From positions 5,022,001 to 5,086,000 of the forward strand of contig OX419757.1 in the NCBI GenBank assembly GCA_948567375.1: a DNA stretch of 64,000 nt. The letters run 5' to 3'. The position numbers and the translations under genes were made by a program. Under the pieces are notes generated by a model, which saw only the letters and a list, made by a program, of their open reading frames with translations, was not told the DNA's origin and ran no database searches. The DNA is from Lunularia cruciata. Its lineage: Eukaryota; Streptophyta; Marchantiopsida; Lunulariales; Lunulariaceae. Shown here in pieces: positions 12,494 to 24,813 of the stretch. Position 1 is the stretch's first letter; each line of letters begins with the position of its first letter.

Positions 12494-12830
12494 CGAGAGC
12501 TTATCATGTTAGGCGTCAAAGGGTACCACTCTCACTCTCATACTTTGTAGTTTACTTTAGACAGCGTGTGTCCATTGCTCTACATTGCTCTACAGAGGGT
12601 GGTGGCTGGTGCAATTCATAGGAGAGCAATCACATTAGGTGATATTTCTTCGGATGCTCCAATTGTGTGTAGACCGTACGACTTGCATAGCTCGGATATC
12701 TTAGGTGCGGTAGGGCAGATTTCTCATACAGACTCTATTGGGGCTTAGCCCCATGTTACCTTTTTTGTCTCTCCCTTGTTCGGCTTGATGGGATCTTCCC
12801 ATCCTTCATTTTTCCTACGCGGTCATTTGT
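12494..12830 (+). mobile_element. 5'-truncated non-LTR-like element, copy 1
   Basis: About 330 bp match the downstream half of the copy at 31.2-31.5 kb in the same orientation. Both begin GAGAGCTTATCATGTTAGGCG and run through GCTCGGATATCTTAGGTGCGG to the tail GGGGCTTAGCCCCAT...GGCTTGATGGG.TCTTCCCATCC. The shared open frame (12,566-12,748 here) reads ALQRVVAGAIHRRAITLGD and ends ISHTDSIGA-stop just before the tail, so it is the C terminus of an element-encoded protein. This copy has a 10-bp duplication (ATTGCTCTAC) that shifts the frame. The shared 3' end with variable 5' ends is typical of LINE copies. Confidence 0.65.
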
Positions 12831-13295
12831 ACTTTTTCCTTTTCTCACTTTTTACCTTTCTCGCTTTTACTTCTACGCTTTCATTTGTATATGATAGTGC
12901 TATCTCTCGATACTTCCTACTCTTTTCGTTGTTTTCAGTATGCGTTTACTTCTTTCGTTTTACTAGTCTTTTCATATTTATATTACAATATCATCTGCCT
13001 ATTATTCTAAAAGTATTAATCCATGTTTTTATAATATATCCTATTTCCTTTGTGCGTACTTCCATTTCTGCATTCGTATAATCATTGTTTTCGCGATCTT
13101 CATCCTTCCATCAGTACACCTTTATTCCTTTTTCTACCTTATAACTATTTCTCCAAGGAGTATTGGTTTCAATACACCGCACTCCGAGCCGTAAGGAGCA
13201 CAATCGAGTTCGCCTTGGGACTCATGAACTCTTGAACAAAAATACGGTACGAAGGGTATTGACATTTGCACAACTTTGACACTACATTTGAGATT

Positions 13296-13545
13296 GATGA
13301 AATCGATAACGCTTTGGTCATGTTTACTGTGATAGTCTTTCCGCTTCCTTCTAGTATTTGTGTTTAGAACTGCTTCTTCTAATGTTTATGATTTAGACTC
13401 CTTCTAATGTTCGCCCAACGATGAAATTGATAATGCTTTGCTGTAGGTTTACTATGATAGTCTTTTTGCTTTCTCCTAGTGATTGTGTTTTAGGTTTCTT
13501 CTAGTGTTGAAAATTTTAGAACGGCTTCTTTTAGTGTTTGTTATT
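13296..13545 (+). repeat. 124-bp tandem duplication
   Basis: GATGAAATCGATAACGCTTTG at 13,296 and GATGAAATTGATAATGCTTTG at 13,420 begin two imperfect copies. Each continues into TTTACT.TGATAGTCTTT and TTGTGTTTAG. Differences are mostly transitions. Confidence 0.75.
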
Positions 13546-13549
13546 TAGA

Positions 13550-14561
13550 CTAAATCTGTGATTAAAACCTGTGATTTCGAAATGATTTCATCATGTCAAA
13601 CTTCGTTCCAACCATCTTCCAGTAACGTTATGGTTTTGTTTCTCGCTCTGTGGCTCCTTTTGCGTAGGTGTTCTCCTAGTGATTCCTCTGATTTCTCTTA
13701 TCTTTCGAGTGCTTTCTCGGTTATTGTCCCAAAAGATTTGTCTTTTTCCCCTAACGTGATGAGCAGTAATTCAGTGCAGACACCACTTATGAAGCGCATC
13801 GATCCCCATTACTGTTTTCTATCACTTCCACTCTTCCTTTGTTCTGTATTTCCATGGTTATATATTAATTAATGCTTGCATTTCATATGCACGATCTTTT
13901 TAGTTATGTATTTCCCTGGTTATGTTAACTTTAACTCAATGTGCATTGGTTCATGCTTGGAGTTCATAGGCACGTTCTAGTTGTCGTTCTCGGTTCCTAC
14001 TAAGTGGGCTTTGTCCTACTTCGGCTCCCATTGCTTAAATACACTTGAAATAATCCTCCTTTCGAAGAACGGCTTCTGCTCACGTTTTTCAAGTACACTA
14101 GGGCATCGAAAGGAGACAGTACATCCTGCCTCCAGTGTTAGTACATCCTGCCCCCACAACACTGGAATACTAACAAATATCACCAAATTCCTAGTCAAAC
14201 ATTGGCCCTACAAATAATGATTCTGAAAACAAAACTTCAGAACTTTAACACTGTCTACATTTACTACTGAATGGATGGGCAGAGATAGAGGTCAGATAGA
14301 TAAACAGCACCTCGTTAGCTTTCACAACATATGTTAATGTATGAACCGGAGAAGCATTTGTGATGACAAAAGGTAGAATCAGTTACGCGAGACGTACATG
14401 TTGAATTCACACGGGATTGAACTGAGGGTTGAGAGTTCTGCTCCTAATTGCTATTCCACAAAGCTCTCGATAAATTTTGCACAAGTCTACTCTACTTACT
14501 TTCTTGACTTACAACATTAGAAAATAAATAAGTGTACACTAGAGGCAAATGCCAATTTGGT
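13550..14561. other. Spacer downstream of the PnsB3-like gene
   Basis: No gene is supported. The ORF at 13,558-13,872 has no recognisable domain. The region 13,874-14,010 repeats a motif block seen near 12,228. The 3' part will include the 3' untranslated region of the minus-strand gene ending at 14,562. Confidence 0.4.
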
Positions 14562-17175
14562 TCACCTCTTCTTGTTCTGTGGCAATCGTTGAACTACAAC
14601 CTGCAGTAATACACACATATTAGGCAGAAAGGAGTCACTATTTTGTTCTGATATTGGAAGCCCTGAGTGCAGACTTCCACAGGGACAGGAATCAGGTCTA
14701 ACAAGCTCAAAAAGCTTGCAATAAATTCTCCTCCCTATGTCGACAAGTTAATGATCTGACTATTAAGGTATGAGTAAGGTAAGTGTTTGATACCTTTCCG
14801 CTATTGGATTTGTCGCCGATGATAGTTTGGCAGGCGAGTCTCCAGCTTTCAGGTTTCTGTCACATTAAGCAGATTTCCTCAAAATCAGCCCCTCCAGATA
14901 AAGCAAGAACCGACATATTCGGATTCTTCAAGGAAGCGCAAAATTCGCATCCCTTACCATCGTAGCATATCCACAACAGATAGGGTTTTCGTTCGCAGTT
15001 CATCTAGCAATAAATTTCGGGGTAAACGGACTTGAGTAGTATGTATTGAGTATGACAGAGCTTCTTTACCGCATTGCACAAAACAAGACCTAGAAAAGAC
15101 TATACTTTCCCTTACTGTGGTGACAGAGTATAAACGAGCAAACAGGCAAATTGCTATTCAGTAAAACGTTAGATCGTGGGAGAGAAATATTCCTCAAAAA
15201 CAAACCCTTGTCTCTGCAGAAAATAGATCTCTAAACTTCCGTTTATAAGATTGCCAGGACACTACTGAGCTATAAAGGCAATCGTGATTCCATTTAGCAA
15301 AGAAGCATCAAGTACAGGACTAACCTTCTTCAGGTACTTGTATTCTGCGTCAGTTCGCTCGCTGAGCAGCTCCTGCCCCTCAAGAATCTGAAATGAAATA
15401 TTAATAGCTGATAGCTTCGTGGAGAACGCAGATATAATATTTAATGATCACTACCAGACTTACAGGATCCTTGGAACTTTCTCACCCTCTTTGGAAGCTT
15501 AAAAGGTTTTGATATCTATCCTTCATGAAATGACAGCCTTTAGTTGTAGGGAAGACACGATTAAGCTTCATACGGTCTTGCAATTTGCTTTATCTTTAAA
15601 GCTTATAACGTCATAGGAGAAAATTCATACCTCAACCATGCACGTTCCGCAACTTCCTCCACCACCACAGTTCATCACTTTTCCCTGCGTGGTTAACAAT
15701 CATCAGTTTCCTGTCCACCTTACACATCCACAGAAAACTATTCGCAGAAAGACTGCTATTTTACGCATGGCTGAAACAGTTTGCAACTCTGATGGCGACT
15801 ACCCTCGCAATGAGAGTAAGTCATACTTATCACGTTTCCAACAAACTTTTGTCGTGTGTTGAAGCTTCCGAAATAAACATAACTCGCGGCATAAGATGAG
15901 TCGCGTTTTGGTTTGTAACGTAACCTACACCAGCTTTTTGTGCGTGTAAAATGCTCCCCAGAAAGAGAGAGTTCAATTCACTTCTGATCAATAGGTTATG
16001 TCCTTCGTATTATGGAAAGAGAACAATCAAACAATCTTAATCAACCATACTCAGGATAGAGATACTTACATAAAGTGCATAAAGCTCCAACTTGTTCTCA
16101 TTCATGAACTTCCGCAAGTTTTTATCTCCACTTAATACTGAAAGTGTCTGAGCTTCAGAACCAGCTTCAGGCTGCCCACATCCACGGAAGCAGTGTGAAT
16201 ATCAGAGCATGTCGATACTAGAGCCGGAAGAAATTCAAATTAACAATTCACACAACAACGACTTGATAGCAAATTGTAGGAACAAACATGTGCAGGAAAC
16301 TACACAGAGTAACATTCCTTCTCAACCTCAGCGGAGCTGTAAATATGTAATTAGGTTCCTGAGCAAGCCTGAAGTACCAGGCATTTACCGTATAAAACAT
16401 AGAATTCTTACAAGGTATATAAACTGCGCAAAATTCCGCAACACTAATCATCACTGTGCAGATGGAGAGAAGAAGAAAAACGGGAAAGGTACCAATGTGG
16501 TTTGACACAAATTGAGGACGAAACAAGAAGTGACGGATAGACAGAGGAGTCCGCAAGGCCACCACTGGTCAATCACAGGAAGTTGACTGACAAGAATTTC
16601 TACCACCTTATAAACCTGACAATATATCAACATCCGAGCTCCATTCCTGTTTAGACTTGTGCTGAAAGCAATCTGCGAGGTTGAACTCACGGGGAGGGCT
16701 TTTCACAAATTGAGTTATGTCGGGGTAAGGAGTTGATCATGGCAGCGGCAATTGCAGCTGAGAAGAGAACCATACACAGTGCAAAATTGATATTGCCCTG
16801 TACACAAGGAACTCAGATGACCACTTTTCATCAAGATGAAAGATCTGAAACACCTAAAACCATCCAAGAACTCACTCCATAAAATTGAAGCTCGATCATG
16901 GGCGGCGCTTGCTGCTCCGCAGACTCAGAAGAAGAAGAACCCGCAGTGTCCGTATCTACCGCAGCTACCAACGACTTCAGCTGCTGTGGTCTTCTCCAGA
17001 CTGACTCGTTGGTTCTCCCTGAGCTTCTACCATCCAAATTCCGTGACGAGCGCAAATTCGAAAAGCTAAGGAAAGCTCCGGCACTCCGAACGCAGGACAA
17101 GCTCTCCATACTCTCCCTTGCTTCACTCGAGAAGAAATCCACCCCGCAAGCAGCAACGATAATTTCCGACCCCAA
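14562..17175 (-). CDS. PNSB3: Chloroplast NDH subunit PnsB3-like 2Fe-2S protein, six exons
   Basis: Exons on the minus strand: 17175-16876, 16171-16070, 15684-15631, 15387-15325, 14856-14794 and 14600-14562, with GT-AG introns that all fall between codons (phase 0). The protein is about 206 residues. Residues 1-93 are S/R-rich like a chloroplast transit peptide. The body follows from MIELQFYG through LSVLSGDKNLRKF and LELYALY to the cluster motif NCGGGGSCGTCMVE, then LLSERTDAEYKYLKKKPESW, and RLACQTIIGDK, ending VVVQRLPQNKKR. Cysteines 140, 146, 149 and 182 are the expected four 2Fe-2S ligands. PnsB3 (NDF4) belongs to subcomplex B of the thylakoid NDH-1-like complex, which carries cyclic electron flow around photosystem I. 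A second in-frame ATG at 17,109 (MESLSC) may be the true start. A generic ferredoxin-like protein is the alternative, but the flanking motifs fit PnsB3. Confidence 0.88.
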
Positions 17176-19080
17176 ATTCCTTTAGTTGCGAATTTCACCG
17201 GAAGATGATTCTGCAACTCAGACTGTAAAGAATCCGAAAAGGTGAGGTGAAATTCTAGCCCGACAGCAGAAAAGTTTCCAGACACATCGCTCTGTTTTGT
17301 GCTGTGTTGGCATCACACGTTCCAAGCACACAGCGTGCACAACTCCTGGCCCAAATTCAAAGCTCAAGCTTGACCTTGAGGCCCTGAATCCTGAGATAAA
17401 TCATTGAATGTAGTAGCTCGACAAAACAAAGCCACAAACAAGCTCCCGTAGCTCTCCAGCATGTCGTGCTCTCTTCAGTGTTGGAAACATCCGCTAAAGA
17501 TAGCGCTGCGGCTAGGTGCCGCCAAGTTGACTCGCTTTTCGGTCTCAGAAGTTGAGAATATAAGGTAGCCCGACAAGTTAGATATGACTTTTGACATCTT
17601 TCCAGCGTGGCCAAAGTGCGAAGGCAAAAGCATTTAAGCTTAATCTGGTAAGGTTTTAAAGAACGCGGTCAGCTAATGGCCTCCATCAGTAGTGTTTTAT
17701 TTTCATTTTTTTACAGTGTCAGGCCCGGTGATTGAGAATTTTCCACTTTGTTTTAATTATACAATTACATTTGAAATAGATACTGTCGAATTTTAACTGA
17801 GACCTCGAGAGATGTGCTTTTTCTTATATATCGAGTATTCTCGTCCGTGAGCACTACATAAATGATATCACATTATACCGGACTTAAATGAGAAGAATCA
17901 CCATTCTAAAACGTTTGACTGAAAGAATAGACCAAGTAAGAAGCCTTCAACACAATTTTCTAACTTTCTATAATAAAGAAAATCACTCTTTTTTAAGTAG
18001 GTCTCTCTACGTTTGACCATGTAAAATACTTCCATTGCCCACTAGGTTTGGACCACATTGAAAAGTTTCACAGAAGAGAGTAGTGGGCAGAGGCCCTAAG
18101 AAGTCGAGCAAGGAATTCTCGTTGGGAGAACGAAAGGTTTACATTATGTTCGAAAAGGGAGCTATGAAATAACATTGCTAGGATGAACTTACCAAATGGA
18201 AAATCCTTGTCTCTTTTTATCTAGATATCCTTTAGCTCCTTTTAAGGGATATTTACTCGCTGCTTCCTCTTGTTAACTAGAGGTAATTTTTTACTGTTAT
18301 TTGTATCAGCACTTATTTTCCTTTCCTTTTTGAGTGCTTTACATATAGCGTACATATGGAACTGGAAAATTAAATTTCAACTGAAAAATTTACTACTCCT
18401 TAGAATGTTAGTTACTCTGAAATTACTTTTACCATCTCAGGCTTTTTTTTCTTTATTTCACCGTCTTTTCATCCAGTGGTTGCTTTGGAATATGCACCAA
18501 CAACACCTCATCATTATAGTTGTTTGATATACAAATATAATGATTGACAACAAGGCTACAAAGTGAGGGCAATATGTTTATGCAGATATTTTGATTTGAA
18601 GGGGTCATGCGATGGAAAGCAATATTGCTTTTGCAACTCACGAATTAACTTCCCGTACTGTATTATTCAACACACAGATAAATAGTAAATTAGAAGGTAA
18701 AAGGATCAAATGGTCAAATTTATACTCTCATTGAGAACCTACAATTTGATCTTTAGATTATCGTGTTATCCTTCTAATGATAAGACTATAAGATCTCTGA
18801 AAAATATTATATCCTTAGTTGCTGGCTAGAAAATCAAGGTTTGGACGCCATCCGAACAATCGATATGATGAATATTATCTTTAATGTCCAGTAAACTAAT
18901 GCCCAAACATTTTCTGTTCATCATATACACTATAAGCTCCCTTCGTATGTGTTGTATGTGGAAGTATCAAGTACTACAGCAGACGGGGAGACATGATGTA
19001 ATATACACTATGGGTTAGTTAAGCATCAATCATAGGGTTTAAGGGTGCCATGAAGTTCACTCTCCACTCAAGGATCTATC
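17176..19080. other. Intergenic region between PnsB3-like and glycine-zipper genes
   Basis: The first few hundred bases are the presumed promoter and leader of the minus-strand PnsB3-like gene. An ORF at 17,357-17,614 (-) lacks domain support. From 17.7 kb on, the DNA is AT-rich with no coding signal. Confidence 0.4.
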
Positions 19081-19084
19081 AAAT

Positions 19085-19220
19085 GAGCCATCCTTCTCTT
19101 AATACTAAACGCGATAAAGGCGAGCACGTAGAACACGTTAAGGATGGGAAGACCCCATCAAGCCATACAAAGGGAGAGACAAAAAAGGTAAAATGGGGCT
19201 AGTCCCAATAGTATCATATG
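19085..19220 (-). repeat. Non-LTR-like 3' tail, reversed copy
   Basis: Read on the minus strand, this contains ACTATTGGGACTAGCCCCATTTTACC, then TTTTTTGTCTCTCCCTTTG and GGCTTGATGGGGTCTTCCCATCC, the same tail as at 12,730 and 31,430. It continues CGTGTTCTACGTG.TCGCC, which the copies near 30,250 (-) and 28,880 also carry. Only the tail is present, so the copy is strongly 5'-truncated. Confidence 0.75.
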
Positions 19221-19946
19221 ACACATCAAAACACAACCAATTAAGATAAATTGACAAGACATCATTAATGATATTTAGTTTTTGGAGTACGACTCAAAAT
19301 CAATCGGGTACAAACTTGCTATGTCGTGAAAGAAGTTTTCCATACCAGAATAATCAATTAATTACTATTATTATGACAGATGGTATAAAGTAGAGAATGT
19401 AATTATTATATATATCATGTTTAAGAGTTTTTAACACCAGTATAATGTATGATCTTATTGCATTTGGAAGGAAAAGTTCAAGAAATATAAGATAATGCAA
19501 AAGAATGTGGAAACTGTTTACCCACATTTTACTTATCGAAATCTCGTAGTCTTTATATCTTGAAGCACTTTACTAAAACTTGACACTAATTCATTAATTT
19601 CTCTTTCTGTTTGGATAACCATTAAACTCTGTAAATTTCTTGGTAAAGGAACTGGTGGTGAAGGCAAAAAACAAATTTTTTTTGAGGCATGCAAAAACCT
19701 TAAATCCATAAGAAACTCATGGTAGTGTGATACAACTCATCGTTGAGAATTTCTATTGCCCTAAATTACACCTCATGTTCGAGACAATGTTAGAAAATGA
19801 GCTCAAAACTTATCCTATTTTGAAAGAGTTAAACGGAAGCTCAGGGATATCACTATATAGAATCAAATCCAATCAAGGGTCATAACAGCTTGAATTCTAA
19901 TTACTAGGTTGCACCGACATTGTGATTTCTCATTTGGTGTTTGAAA

Positions 19947-20115
19947 CTTGATGAGAAACATTGGGAACATTCTTGAAAGTCAAAACCATAACCTTTAGCT
20001 CACTCTCGGCATGTATGAAGAGAAAGTCTACCCTCCATATGGATCTTGATGAGAACATTGGAAACATTCTTGAAAGTCAAACCCCTAACCTTTAGTTCAC
20101 TCTCTGCAATGAAGA
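19947..20115 (+). repeat. 98-bp tandem duplication upstream of the glycine-zipper gene
   Basis: CTTGATGAGAAACATTGGGAAC at 19,947 and CTTGATGAGAACATTGGAAAC at 20,045 start two copies. Both continue ATTCTTGAAAGTCAAA.CC.TAACCTTTAG.TCACTCTC. Because it sits just upstream of a gene it may affect its leader or promoter. Confidence 0.8.
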
Positions 20116-20320
20116 AAGAGTTGTTGGAAAGCATTCCAGACAACTCATTTCAGATCATCGGCGCTAATCTGGTCACCCTGTTTAGCGCGAACCCGATAGT
20201 TACACAGGAGGAGGACAAGATTATGTCCAAATGCACGGAGTAGACTGAGAATTGCAGTCAGGACATGGATGATAAGAGCCTGCTAGAGAAAATTCGGGAA
20301 GGGCTCGTTCGGAGGGGGTG
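20107..20320 (+). other. Possible leader exon or upstream ORFs
   Basis: Two short frames lie ahead of the glycine-zipper gene. One starts at 20,107 and runs 45 codons (MKKELLESIPDNSFQIIG ... MSKCTE-stop). The other starts at 20,259 (MDDKSLLEKIREGLVRRG). Their acidic/basic helical look is protein-like, but I could not join them to the next exon with good splice sites. They could be upstream ORFs in the leader, an unrecognised exon, or chance. Confidence 0.3.
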
Positions 20321-20444
20321 AATCTTAGGAGCCCGATTTTGAAATGGTACATCACAGCGGATCGAAATCTTCGTGAAGATGAAGAACCTGGATGCAGATT
20401 GGAGCTAGTACGAAAGAAGAACGATGAAGTGGAGCAGTTCAACC

Positions 20445-23400
20445 ATGGAAGGAGGCAATCCGTTTACGCTACGCGTGGGCCAGCTGATGACTGGTATTGG
20501 AGCTGGTTGCGGGGTTGGTTTGGGCGTGGGCTACCCAATTGCTTTAGGTCTGAATCACAATTCTCAATTCAGGTTGTTTTGGCTGCTTAGAAATATGCAG
20601 ATTGTCGGTATTATGAACGTGGGCGAACTAAGAAATTCTTTTGAGCTTTGACTAGCTGAAGGACAGATATTTTTCTGGAAAACCTTCACATCTATTCATT
20701 CTAAGGATGCTCGATTTCGAGTAGTTCGGGGTGGTGTGGTTGAGTCGCTGGATTTTAGCGCCTCTACATTTCGGTCTTCTATCGGTTTTGTGCTTGTCTT
20801 CTCGGCGATTGGCAGGAAAAGCAGATTCTCGTATCTATACGCTCACTTTGTGTAGCACTTCTGGATAGGGTGGCAAGCACTGTGATCATCCTCCAAATGG
20901 TTCGAACGAGTAAATTTTATCACTGCGAATGGAAATAGTCGTTCTTACTGCTCCATGGGAGAAGTTTGGGTTTCATTACTGTTGCATTGGAGTCAAACTA
21001 ATGCTAATGGTATGATGGTAACCAGAACTAAAATACAAACCCTCAAAAAGCTTGCTAGAGCCAGAGTATTGCTGGATGCTGCATTTAAAACACATCTGAT
21101 GTTTCAGATTGATTGAACGGCTGAAATGACGAATTTGTTTCTCATGCAGGCTCCATTCCAGTACTAGGTGATGTTATGAGGCCGCTAACTAGTGCAGGCT
21201 CCCAGGCTTTCGGAGGTGTGGGCTACCGAGCATTTGGCTTGGTAGAGACTAAAACCAACTCTCCAAAACTTCACTAAATCTCAGAGTTGCTTGAAGACGA
21301 ATATAAGTTTATATAACTCATCTCCACTCATAACGTTCGTTTTGGAAGTTTCTGAACATTTAGAATCTGTGTTTCTGTTTCTTCTGTTGTTGGAAACTGT
21401 TGTGCGTTGTGAGGCATAGACGAGTTGAATGACATGTTTGGATTCAAGATAATCAAGTGACATCTGCTTCCATGGCTGTGTAGTTGAAGAAACTCGGCAT
21501 AAAAAATCTCAAAGCTGGTGTTGGTTGTGGAGTTGGCATTGGCCACGGGTTCGGGGCGGGTGAGCTTTCTTAACATTATAAGAGGCCCGGTACTTTGCAA
21601 GTTCATTCTGCATCTGCCTCGGCTTTTATCAACTTCAAAACAAACTGGAGGTGGAAACATTGACGCTTCACTCGGTGGTTACTTGCTGTCCAGGTTAAGT
21701 ACTGACAACATGGGTCTCACATGGTGTGGTAGGCCTAGCGCTGAAACCAGGTGTTATGCAGCGATTGACTCGAAATGTCCAGGTTTGTTCTCTCCAAATG
21801 TCATTCTGGTCGATCCTGAATTCTGGCTCACCCCCTACGACAGTACATCTTCTAATCACTCGCAATATCCATTTCGTCTCGATCATCCAGGGGCGTAGAT
21901 TAGATTTTAATATCGGTATTGATTACCTAGGTTGACCTTTGAGCTTCCAGGGGAGTTACGTAGAATTTCTAACAGAAAGAGGAGAGACTTTTCTACTTCT
22001 CTTTTCTGTGCGACGCTTGAAGTTTTTCGACATTAACCTGATGGTTCGGCCATGGTTTTTGAGCGGAATCTTTTCTTTATTAGTTATCTCTCAACATGGT
22101 TGTCCATCAATTCCTTGGCCCGTTCTCTTTAAAGTTCACTATCCGTCCACGTATCTGGCTCATGTCTTAGCGTGAAAACCTGGAAATGTTGGACCAGTTT
22201 AACGCGTTTCAGTCGCTTTTGTGCTTACTCTGTCGTTGGTGACTAGCTTCTCCAGACGTTGAGGACTTCCAATTCACTAGAGAAATGGTTTATAGTCTGA
22301 TATCATCTGAATCAGTTTAATGCCTTGCATTCGCTTTGTGGTCATTATGTCGCTGTGTTTAGCTTCTGTGGAGGCTGAGGACTTCCCGTCGTTTGAGAAA
22401 CATTCTTTAGTGTAATTGTTCTCATCCGCACTATTGTCCATATACAGGAGAAGCTAACAGGACTATCTAGTCAACTTCAGAAGAAGTTGCCTACTACGGA
22501 CGCCGAAAGCCAGAGTGTGTCTAAGACCTCCAACGTTCCGGAAGAAAGCATTGTCGCAAATAATTCGGAAGAGGTCGCTCCCAGCATGAGGACAGGCCTT
22601 GTCCAGAGTGTTCCTTTCCAACCTTCTGATACTAGTCAAGCGGTCGACTCAACCACGAAAGAAACGGAGGTTGGGACTCTGAGCTCGTTATCTCCATCAG
22701 CATTTCTGCTTTCTTTATTACCGAAGAAGCAAGTCAAAAGTCTTTAGGTCTTGTGGCGTCACCTGTGTCGTGTTTAGAATTTCTTTCTACATTGTACAGT
22801 TGTGCATAACGTTTAGCGTTGAAGAAGCCAAGATTCACTTTTAACACATTTTGAGACCACCTAGTACCTAGAATAGGGATTTAGTCCGATGCCTAAGGTG
22901 TCAATGGGTCGCACTACTATCTCTCCATTCGAAATGTACATAATATTCTCCACTTCTTTTAACTCTAATTGCACGCCCGAACGTGTTATCCAGCCTGGAA
23001 AGCTCGCATGTCCACTTATTTAGCAGCAGAATCCGTCTTGTGATTCTTTGTTCTTCCGATAATCAAGCCACACGCACACTACCTTAGGTATAGGACTGGA
23101 ACTTAGGTCATTCACCTCTTTTAACATAGAACTTAGGGATCTCAACAATCTTGCTTCCACCTTGCAGGCTTACGCTTCAAGTGACAATACTGCGCGATAA
23201 TATCAAGGCACCTGCCAATCAACTTATATTCCTAAGATTCGCGTCGTTTCTAACAGTTCCCGTTTGCTTCTTTGATGGACTTTGCTGCAGGAAGATCTCC
23301 GCCAAGAAAACCAAATTCTGCGAACGGTACTTTCTCGTCCAAACTTAAATTCACTTAAAGCAGCCCTGGAAGACATGATGAGAATTGGATTGCAAACGTA

Positions 23401-23790
23401 ACTAATCTTCTGATGTCCGTTGTGTACGAGTGAGGCATACACCACCTTGACCTTAAAGAACGAAGTTTAGAACAAAGTAGAGCTACTTTACTTTTCGTAA
23501 CGAATTTGTAACCCTGGAACAAATTTTCGTAACCTTGGAATCTACAGCTGCTCAGACATCAGGAGCTTATTGAGGATCTCAAAGAAGAAAATGCAGCACT
23601 TCGCCATTTGTTGAACGACCAGATTGCTTTACACACAGTTGGAAGCCAAGAGGACCTACCCAGTAGGCTGTCTGCTGGCAGAAAATATAGGGAAGAGCCA
23701 TTGTCTCCCTCAGCTCAAGGCCCTACCAATTACTCTTGTAGAAACTGTTTTGATTGTCGAAGACACTCCAGAAGAAGGCGGAGAATGTAA
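20445..23790 (+). CDS. Glycine-zipper and coiled-coil protein of a conserved plant family
   Basis: Exons: 20445-20547, 21150-21241, 21484-21559, 21733-21782, one from 22448, then 23291-23326 and 23548-23790 (stop). The splice sites, except the donor of the fifth exon, have GT-AG ends and keep frame. The N-terminal part has two glycine-zipper segments, MTGIGAGCGVGLGVGYP and AGVGCGVGIGHGFGAGLALK, which could insert in or associate with a membrane. A serine-rich linker follows (exon 5). Then comes a coiled coil (EDLRQENQILRT, RHQELIEDLKEENAALRHLL) and a basic Cys tail, CRNCFDCRRHSRRRRR. I recall land-plant proteins with this same order but not their function or name. The donor of exon 5 is unresolved: its frame reaches TAG at 22,745-22,747, so either a donor before that is used (GAG/GTTGGG is one candidate) or a 206-residue short form ends there. 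The start is the ATG in ACCATGG; an ATG at 20,424 is also in frame. Confidence 0.8.
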
Positions 23791-23888
23791 CAATCGTTAA
23801 GTTGCCCTCTATTTCGCAGACGGAAGACCTGCTGGCAACATTCCTTTAGCTCCGTGAAATTATTTAGTTAGACCGGGTTGTACTAAAT

Positions 23889-24010
23889 GTGGGTAGAAGT
23901 ACATCGGAAGTACTAGTTTCTTTTAGGCGGATGATAATCGAGATATGTGGCAGAAGTACATCGGAAGTACTAGTTGTTTCTAGGCAGATGATATTTGAGA
24001 TATGTGGTTG
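23889..24010 (+). repeat. 57-bp tandem repeat, about two copies
   Basis: AGAAGTACATCGGAAGTACTAG starts at 23,895 and again at 23,952. Each is followed by TT.TTTTAGGC.GATGATA. A partial third unit (TGTGGTTGGAGTACGATA) follows. It lies right after the glycine-zipper gene. The core contains the inverted motif AGTACATCGGAAGTACT. Confidence 0.85.
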
Positions 24011-24199
24011 GAGTACGATAATTGATACAGTACTTATAGAGCTCATCTCCTGCTCGTAACAAATAAAAGCGATGACATCAAAGACTTTGAAGAATTGCTA
24101 CTAGTAATGAGAGATCTTTACCTTCTCTTCACGATTCTTCCTGGATACTCGATAGGAGCGGAGCTTATGTCTGGTGGAATGTCCATTGTGCCGTTTACC

Positions 24200-24628
24200 G
24201 GGCTTCAATCTTCCATACTGTACTGAAGGCTCTGAGGTACGATATGGTCGAAGTTCGGCTTACGAATTTTCTATTTGAGTGGATAATGTGTAATGTTTAC
24301 TTTGCATTACAGTCCAGATTGGCTACTCGATAAAGATATCGCCAATATTTCCGTTAACTGTGTACAGCCGTCGAAGTTTTACTTTTTCTGTGTGCTTAAA
24401 TCTTCCATACTGTACTACTTCCAATAATGTGGGCTTCAATCTTCCATACTGTACTGAAGGCTCTGAGGTACGATATGGTCGAAGTTCGGGTTACAGATTT
24501 TCTACTTGAGTGGATAATGTATAATGTTTACTTTGCATTACAGTCCAGATTGGCTACTGGATAAAGATATCGCCAATATCTCCGTTAACTGTGTACAGCC
24601 GTCGAAGTTTTACCGTTTCTGTGTTTCT
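24200..24628 (+). repeat. 231-bp period tandem duplication
   Basis: Two copies of about 197 bp, starting GGGCTTCAATCTTCCATACTG at 24,200 and 24,431, are nearly identical through GTGTACAGCCGTCGAAGTTTTAC. A 34-bp spacer repeats part of the start (AATCTTCCATACTGTACT). The high identity suggests recent duplication. No function is visible. Confidence 0.9.
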
Positions 24629-24813
24629 CGTCTTGTATTACTCGTATGTTGCTGTTTGCTGGCCCGGAGCGCAGGGCTACACCTAGACGCTACTCGCTTC
24701 TCTCCACAAACATCTCGCGGACGACCTCTCCTCTCGGGCTCTCCGTCTGCTCGTACTGATCTTCAAGTGCCTCGGCTCTCGACTCTGTGCTTCCGCTTTT
24801 CTCACCATTTGAA

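Noticed and set aside
12776-13235. Hydrophobic ORFs that look like membrane proteins
   Set aside because: They are translations of pyrimidine-rich DNA behind a retroelement tail; F/L/S-rich sequence is expected from TTT/TCT/CTT codons.
14562-17175. Ordinary photosynthetic ferredoxin
   Set aside because: The cluster spacing is C-x5-C-x2-C with the flanks KPESWRLACQT and a VVVQRLPQ end, which fit PnsB3 and not PetF-type ferredoxin.
17357-17614. 85-codon frame on the minus strand upstream of the PnsB3-like gene
   Set aside because: Lies in the presumed promoter/leader, no family resemblance, no splice or codon support.
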